64,000 nt of DNA from Proteles cristata cristata. Lineage: Eukaryota > Chordata > Mammalia > Carnivora > Hyaenidae. The notes beneath the pieces were generated by a model. That model was not told the DNA's origin. It saw nothing but the letters and a program-made list of their open reading frames with translations, and ran no database searches. A program made the translations under genes and the position numbers. The stretch lies in NCBI GenBank assembly GCA_017311185.1, contig JAESUZ010002551.1:1488001-1552000 (forward strand), in the 5' to 3' direction. Shown here piece by piece: positions 57,470 through 64,000 of the stretch (the stretch's first letter is position 1; each line of letters begins with the position of its first letter).

Positions 57470-59265
57470 GGAAAGGAGGGGCAAGATGGCGGAGAAGTAG
57501 GGAGCTCCATGCATTGCAGTCGCCCCCATATCTCACACGGAAAAGACCTGAAGCCATAGGAAACCTTACAAAACCCAAGAGATTGGGAGAGAAAGGACGC
57601 AGAGTCCACTGAGAAAGCCTTCTAACATGAGAGTGAACTGGGGAAGATAAAATTGGGCAGGGATCAGAGACAGGAGGGATGGGGCGACCCCCCTCTGTGG
57701 GGAGTGAGAGGGGAAAAAGAGAGAGTCTGAAACCACTCAAGATACGGTCCCTGTCGCTGGGAAACAGAAAAACCTCCGCTTGGCCACAGAAGGACCCTGA
57801 GCGCCAGGTCCCCGCGTGCCAACTCGTCCAGGAGGGGCTGCCCACGTGTGCGTCCCGCTCCTTTGTACTCCTAGCTCAGCTGGATCCTGGTACAAACTGC
57901 GCACATACCTCTGCGCTCCTGGCTGGCTGGAACTCTAGAGGGAAGGCTAAGGGTTTAAAACTGGGAGATTTACCTGCAAGTTCGTGTTTCAGGGGACAAG
58001 ACACAGAGGGACCTGGTTTCCCTCTCTCCAGCGGACCAGACGCGCCCTGCAGGCACACACACACACCCCATGCTGGCCAACCCGACTTGGAGGAACGGGA
58101 GCAGCGACTTCTGGCTCCATCTACAGGGCTAGGCAAGAGGCTTGGAATTGCCCTGAGGGGATCGCCTGTGAGGTTGTGTCTATAGCAATTTCAGTCGGGC
58201 GCACGGAACGGGACTTGGAAACTACGCCTGGCCTGGATTAAAGAGCGCGACCCACCCAGCACGGGGAGTTTACACACCCAAAAAAATGAGGTGGACCCCT
58301 TGGTTCAAGAAGAGACTGGTGCACCGCCACTCTCCTCCCACAACCACTAAGGCAGAACTCCTGCCTCAGGCAGTGGATCGCGCCACGCCCATCCCTGCCT
58401 GAGAGCTGCCCCCCTCCCCCCCTTTTTTTTCTTTTCTTTTTCCTTTATCTTTTTCTCTTTTTCCCAGAACACTGACCTGATTAACTCTGACACCGGCTTG
58501 CTTAAACAGTCACATCTAGTCCATTCTGTAGACGTAAATTCTATACCTACCGACATTTTCATCTCTTTCTCTCAGGAGTAATTAAACTATATCGTTTCTC
58601 TGGATAATTCCAGCATCCTTCTCTCACCTATACAACCATATTCCACCCTTTACCTCTTTGAAAAGAATATCTTATCCCTTCTGCCTGTTTATTCTATTTC
58701 CAATTTTGCTTCATCCCTGCCCTGTCTTCTCTCTTTCTCTATGCTCTTCAAGGAGCACTGCATACACCCGGCTATTTAACTGTAGCTGGGAAATACGGTT
58801 ATATGCTTTAAACGGTTCTTTGTCCATCAGTTTTCTTCTTTTTCCTTTCCTTTTCTTTTCTTCTTTTAGACCTTTTTATGAACTTTTTATTCTCTATTAT
58901 TCGCCCTCCCTCCTCCATCTTTTCTCTTAATTTTTTCGTTTTCACTCTCAGTTTACATGTTAGTTGGATTTGTCTGTGCATTTGTGAGCCCCTGCTCCCT
59001 ATGTGTTTGTCTGTCTCTTTTCTTCTTAGGGCTACCTCAGGAAACAAGCCAAAGTACACATGGTGGAGAGTCCCAAATGTCACTACAAGTAGGAAAATAA
59101 AATATTCAACGTCTCAACAAGAGAGACCAAGAGATACCATTCAAAAAACACTCTGAAAGGATAGGCCCTGGACAGTCAAAGAGTCTCCTTGGATACAGCA
59201 GCACTCTCAGGTGCAGAGAGCATAACAAGTCTTTAAAACTAACAAGAGCCAGAAAGCTAACTAAA
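57470..59265 (+). promoter_or_regulatory. L1 copy B 5' UTR (internal promoter region)
   Basis: About 1.8 kb. The first kilobase is the most GC-rich stretch in the window and contains several CpGs; the rest is T/C-rich (58420-58960). In L1 this region drives RNA polymerase II transcription of the element. Open frames within it (plus 57679-58185, 168 codons; minus 57384-57845, 153 codons) have no known domain. The minus frame runs out of the element into the 5' flank, as does one in copy A. Confidence 0.85.
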
Positions 59266-60156
59266 ATGATGAAATGAAAAAGCTCTCCTCCAAAGAAATT
59301 CCAAGAAGAATTGACAGTGAATGAACTGCTCAAAATAGATATAAGCAGCATAACAGAACAAGATTTTAATATAATCATAAAATTAATAGCTGGGCTTGAA
59401 AAAAGCATAGGGGACATCGAAGAAACTATGGCTACAGACAAAATGGAGAATAAAAAAACTCATGATGAATTTTAAAATGCAATAAATGAGATATATAATA
59501 AATTAGAGGCCTCCAGTGCACAAATTGAAGAGGCAGAAAGGAGAATAAGTGATTTAGAAGACACCATTATAGAATAAGAAGAAGGTGACAAAAAAAGAGA
59601 CAAATTGATCCAGGAACAGGAAAGAAGAGTTCGAGATCTCAGCGATACAGTCAAACGCAACGATATCCGTATCATAGGAATCTCAGAAGATGAAGAGAGA
59701 GGGAAAGGTGCTGAAGGAGTCCTGGAACAAATTATAGCAGAGAACCTCCCCGACCTGGGGAAGGAAGTAAACGTTGAAATACAAGAGGCTCAGAGGACAC
59801 CCCTCAGACGTAACTTGAATAGATCTTCTACACGACATATCATAGTAAAAATGGCAAAATATAAGGACAAAGAGAAAATTTTGAAAGCAGCTAGGGAGAA
59901 AAGGGCCCTAACATACAAAGGGAAACCTATCAGAGTGGTGACAGACCTATCTACTGAAACGTGGCAGGCCAGAAAGGAATGGCAGGATATTGTCAACGTG
60001 ATGAACAGAAAAAATATGCAGCCAAGAATCCTCTATCCAGCAAGCCTGTCATTCAGAATAGAAGGAGACATAAAATTCTTTCCAAATAAACAAAAATTGA
60101 AAGAATTTGTCACCACTAAACCAGCCCTACAAGAAATCCTGAGGGAGACTCTCTGA
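59266..60156 (+). pseudogene. L1 copy B ORF1 (RNA-binding protein), three stops
   Basis: All of ORF1 lies in one frame from the ATG at 59266, which is rare preservation, but stops occur at codon 4 (TGA, 59275), near 59475 (TAA) and near 59575 (TAA). Recognisable order: coiled-coil-like N-terminal part, then RRM-type centre (RNDIRIIGISEDEE), then C-terminal part (RALTYKGKPIRV, ARKEWQDIVNVMNRKNMQPR). From the ATG at 59605 the frame is open for 183 codons to the natural stop at 60154-60156. ORF1p binds L1 RNA and acts as a chaperone in reverse transcription. Confidence 0.94.
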
Positions 60157-60203
60157 GGGAAGTGTTGCAAGGAATGTAAGATACCAGAGACACCACCACA
60201 AAC

Positions 60204-63200
60204 ATGAACCCTCCAAAGGATACAAAGACTCTAAACCTGCATATTTCAATAATAACGTTGAATGTAAATGGGTTGAATGCTCCAATCAAAAGACACAGGG
60301 TAGCAGGATGGATTAAAAAACAAAATCCATCTATATGCTGTCTACAAGAAACTCGTTTTAGACTGGAAGACACCTTCAGATTAAAAGTAAGGGGATGGAG
60401 AAATATATATCATGCTACAGGAAATCAAAAGAAAGCCGGAGTAGCTATACTTATATCCGACAAACTGGACTTTAAATTAAAGACAATCACAAGAGATGAA
60501 GAAGGGCACTACATAATAATTACAGGCTCCATCCATCAGGAAGAACTATCATAAATGTCTATGCACCAAAGATGGGAGCACCTAATTATTTAAAACAATT
60601 AATCACAAACAGAAACAAGCTTATAGATAAGAATGTGCTAATAGCAGGGGGTTTTAATACTCCGCTTACAGCAATGGATAGGTCAACCAGACAGAAAATC
60701 ACTAAAAAAATAATGGACTTGAAAGACACATTGGACCAGATGGATCTGACAGATATGTTTAGAACTCTACATACTGAGGCCAAGGAATTCACTTTCTTCT
60801 CAAGTGCACACGGCACATTCTCCAAGATAGATCACATACTGGGATATAAACCAGCCCTCAAAAACTTTAAAAGAATTGAGATCATACCATGCACACGGTC
60901 AGATCATAATGCTTTGAATATGAAATCAATTACAGGAAGAATTCTGGAGAACCTCCAAAAACATGGAGGTTAAAGAACACCCTACTAAAGAATGAATGGT
61001 CCAATCAGGCATTTAGAGATGAAATTTAAAAATATATGGAAACAAATGAAAATGAAAACACAACAATCCAAACTCTATGGGATGCGGCAAAGGCAGTCCT
61101 AAGAGGAAAGTACATTGCTCTGCAGGCCTATTTCAAGAGATTAGAAAAAGCGCAAGTCCAAAATCTAACAGCTCACCTAAAGGAACTAGAGGCAGAAAAA
61201 CAAGAACGCCCTAAACCCAGTAGAAGAAGAGAAATAGTAAAAATCAGAGCAGAAAGAAACAACATAGAGACCAAAGAAACAATTGAACAGATCAATGAAA
61301 CCAAGAGTTGGTTTTTTGAAAAAATAAATAAAATTGACAAACCTGTAGCCAGGTTTCTCAAGAAGAAAAGAAAGAGCACCCAAATAGACAATATTATGAA
61401 AGAAAATGGACTTATTACAACCAACCCCTCAGAAATACAAGCAATTATCAGGGAATACTATGAAAAATTATATACCAACAAATTGGACAATGTAGAAGAA
61501 ATGGACAAATTCCTAAACACACACTCACTACCAAAATTCACACGGGAAGAGATAGGAAATCTGAACAGACCTATAACGAGTGAAGAAATCGAATCAGTTA
61601 TCAAAAATCTCCCAACAAATAGGAGCACTGGACCTGATGGCTTCCCTGGGGAATTCTACCAGACATTTAAAACAGAATTAATCTCAATTCTTCTCAAGCT
61701 ATTGCAAAAAATAGAAATTGAAGGAAAACTCCCGGATTCATTTTATGAAGCCAGCATCACTCTGATTCCCAAGCCAGAGATCCGGCAAAAAAAGAGAACT
61801 ACAGGCCAATATCCTTGATGAATACAGATGCAAAAATCCTCAACAAGATCCTTGCAAATTGAATCCAACAGCACATAAAAAGAATCATCCACTAAGATCA
61901 AGTGGGATTCACTCCTGGGTTACAGGGCTGGTTCAACATTTGCAAATCAATCAATGTGATCCATCACATCAACAAAAGAAAAGATAAAACCATATGATCC
62001 TGTCAATAGATCTGAAAAAGCATTTGACAAAATACAGCATTCCTTCTTAATAAAGACTCTAGAGAAAGTCGGGATAGAAGGAACCTACTTAAAGATCATA
62101 AAGGCCATCTATGAGAAGCATTCAGTGAACATCATTCTCAACGGGGAAAAACTGAGAGCTTTCCCCCTGAGATCAGGAACACGACAGGGATGTCCACTCT
62201 CACCACTGTTGTTTATCATAGTGCTGGAAGTCCTAGCATCAGCCATCAGACAACAAAAGGAAATAAAAGACATCAGAATTGGCAAAGAGGAAGTCAAAGT
62301 TTCACTCTTGGCAGACGACATGATACTCTACATAGAAAACCCGACAGACTCCACCAGAAGCCTACTAGAACTGATACAAGAATTCAGCCAAGTTGCAGGG
62401 TACAAAATCAACATAAAGAAATCAGTTGCATTTTTATACACCAACAATGAAGAAACAGAAGGAGAAATCAAGAAACTGATCCCATTCACAATTGCACAAA
62501 AAACCATAAAATACCTAGGAATAAACCTAACCAAGGATACAAGAGATCTGTATGAGGAAAACTATAGAAAACTTATGAAGGAAATTGAAGAAGACACAAA
62601 GAAATGGAAAAGCATTCCATACTCATGGATAGGAAGAATAAATATAGTTAAGATGTCATTACTACCTAAGGCACTCTACACATTCAATGCAATTCCAATC
62701 AAAATTGCACCAGCATACTTCTCAAAGCTAGAACAAACTATCCAAAAATTTGTATGGAACCACAAAAGACCCCGAATAGCCAAAGTAATATTGAAACATA
62801 AAACCAAAATGGGAGGTATCGCCATCCCAGACTTTAGCTTCTACTACAAAGCTGTCATCATCAAGACAGTATGGTATCGGCACAAAAACAGACACATAGA
62901 CCAATGGAATAGAATTGAGAACTCACAATTGGACCCAAAGGTATACAGCCAACTAATCTTTGACAAAGCAGGAAAGAATATCCAATGGAAAAAAGACAGC
63001 CTTTTTAATAGATGGTGTTGGGAGAACTGGACAGCAACATGCAGAAGAATGAAACTAGATCATTTTCTCACACCATGCACAAAAATAAACTCAAAACGGA
63101 TAAAAGACCTGAACCTGAGACAGGAAACTATCAACACCCTAGAGGAGAAAGCAGGAAACAACCTCCTTGACCTCCACCATAGCAATTTCTTACTTGACAC

Positions 63201-64000
63201 ATCCCCAAAAGCAAGGGAATCAAGAGCAAAAATAAACTATTGGGACCTCATCAAGATTAAAAGCTTCTGCACAGCAAAGGAAACAACCCACAAAACTAAT
63301 AGGCAACCAGCATAATGGGAAAAGATATTTGCAAATGATATATCAGATAAAGGGTTAATATCCAGAATCTATAAGGAACTCACCAAACCTCACACCTGAA
63401 AAACAAACAGCCCAGTGAAGAAATGGGCAGAAGATATGAACAGACACTTCTCCAAAGAGGACATCCAGATGGCCAACAGACACAGGAAACGATGCTCAGC
63501 ATCGCTCCTCATCAGGGAAATACAAATCAAAACCACACTGAGATACCACCTCACGCCAGTCAGAGTGGCTAAAATGAGCCAATCAGAGAACTCTAGATGC
63601 TGGCGAGGATGTGGAGAAACGGGCACCCTCCTACACTGTTGGTGGGAATGTAAGCTGGTACAGCCCCTCTGGAAAACAGTGTGGAGGTTCCTCAAAAAAT
63701 TAACAATAGAGCGCCCCTATGACCCAGCAATAGCACTGCTAGGAATTTACCCAAGGGTTATAGGAGTGCTGATGCATAGGAGCACATGTACCCCAATGTT
63801 CATAACAGCACTCTCAGCAATAGCCAAAACATGGAAAGAGCCTAAGGGTCCTTCAACGGATGAGTGGATCAAGAAGATATGGTTTATCTATACAATGGAA
63901 TACTACATGGCAATGAGAAAGAATGAAATCTGGCCATGTGTAGCAACATGGATGGACCTTGAGGGTGTTATGCTGAGCAAAATAAGTCAGGCAGAGAAGG
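60204..64000 (+). pseudogene. L1 copy B ORF2 (endonuclease/RT), frameshifted
   Basis: The ATG at 60204 lies 47 bp after the ORF1 stop. Pieces: endonuclease N-terminus 60204-60554 (with CCLQETRF); a 4-nt loss relative to copy A near 60550 shifts the frame; endonuclease C-terminus 60572-60973 (with FTFFSSAHGTFSKIDHIL and SDHN); linker and RT start 61036-61818 ([15 protein letters not shown]); a stop-rich stretch 61819-62124; RT and beyond 62125-63315 ([24 protein letters not shown]). A TAA at 63313 and a TGA near 63399 follow, then the frame stays open to the window end with the Cys-rich [18 protein letters not shown]. In the endonuclease motif normally AGDFNT, this copy codes AGGFNT (codon 60650-60652), losing a conserved Asp. 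The RT aspartate pair is intact. Confidence 0.95.

Larger units (their letters stand above)
57470..64000 (+). mobile_element. Nearly complete young carnivore L1, copy B, cut by the window edge
   Basis: Starts at the canonical 5' end (ggggcaagatggcggagaag) and runs through a GC-rich 5' UTR, ORF1 and ORF2 to base 64000; the ORF2 end, 3' UTR and any TSD lie outside. It is less decayed than copy A: a 396-codon frame covers the later part of ORF2. Still, nonsense codons in ORF1 and frameshifts in ORF2 make it inactive. Confidence 0.96.

Noticed and set aside
57679..58185. 168-codon plus-strand frame
   Set aside because: It lies wholly in the GC-rich 5' UTR of L1 copy B, where stops are scarce. 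No domain is visible, and I found no counterpart in copy A.
1..64000. tRNA genes suggested by tRNA-like SINE heads (ggttcgtgggttcgag B-box wording)
   Set aside because: These belong to CAN-SINEs, which derive from a tRNA. They carry SINE bodies and tails and no intact cloverleaf was seen.
1..64000. CRISPR-like arrays, operons or other prokaryotic systems
   Set aside because: Repeated units are dispersed SINEs in both orientations, not evenly spaced direct repeats, and the sequence is clearly mammalian.

Overview
The window is mammalian nuclear DNA from a carnivore, most likely a cat (felid). The main evidence is 34 tRNA-derived CAN-type SINEs. Most have the felid form: a head reading ggcgcctgggtggct, an internal box atcatgatctcgcggttcgtggg-like, a TC-rich stretch, and an AATAAATAAA tail. 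Two copies (16050 and 22031) look like older, general carnivore or canid-type SINEs. The L1 3' ends share the carnivore signature gatgagcactgggtgttat. Base composition is AT-rich, there is no bacterial gene organisation, and no CRISPR array, operon, tRNA or rRNA gene was seen. No complete host gene is visible. The window reads as intergenic DNA or the inside of a very large intron. LAYOUT. 0-5 kb: SINEs, two L1 3' ends (one antisense with an 11-bp target-site duplication, TSD), an ancient L1 fragment and a DNA-transposon relic. 6.5-8.1 kb: an old L1 3' region split by a SINE. 8-11 kb: mostly non-repeat DNA with a MIR and a GC-richer unique stretch at 11.03-11.31 kb. 11.5-17.1 kb: SINE-dense. 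17.7-18.8 kb: two DNA-transposon fossils and a 40-bp tandem duplication. 19-24 kb: sparse, but with a 69-nt candidate exon on the minus strand (22810-22878). 24-30 kb: two 5'-truncated carnivore L1 tails and a long old L1. 30.6-39 kb: a nested block. An old minus-strand L1 is split by a nearly full-length plus-strand L1 (32423-38045, 13-bp TSD), and its right half carries two more SINEs. 39.7-41.3 kb: decayed L1 ORF2. 42.4-44.3 kb: L1 3' and 5' fragments. 48-49 kb: an ancient repeat followed by a unique segment rich in homeodomain and POU-type motifs. 51-52 kb: old L1 tail. 52-57.4 kb: old repeats, MIRs and unique DNA. 57.47-64 kb: a young, nearly complete L1 running off the right edge. HOW THE PARTS RELATE. 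Every long protein-like reading frame belongs to L1 (ORF1 RNA-binding chaperone; ORF2 endonuclease and reverse transcriptase), and all are broken by stops or frameshifts. The SINEs are non-autonomous and depended on L1 enzymes; exact 14-17 bp TSDs at many copies show this. The best lead for a host function is the candidate exon at 22.8 kb; the second is the possible conserved regulatory element at 48.6-49.0 kb. Repeat family names are assigned from memory of consensus features without a database search, so subfamily labels are tentative. I found no convincing undescribed system.
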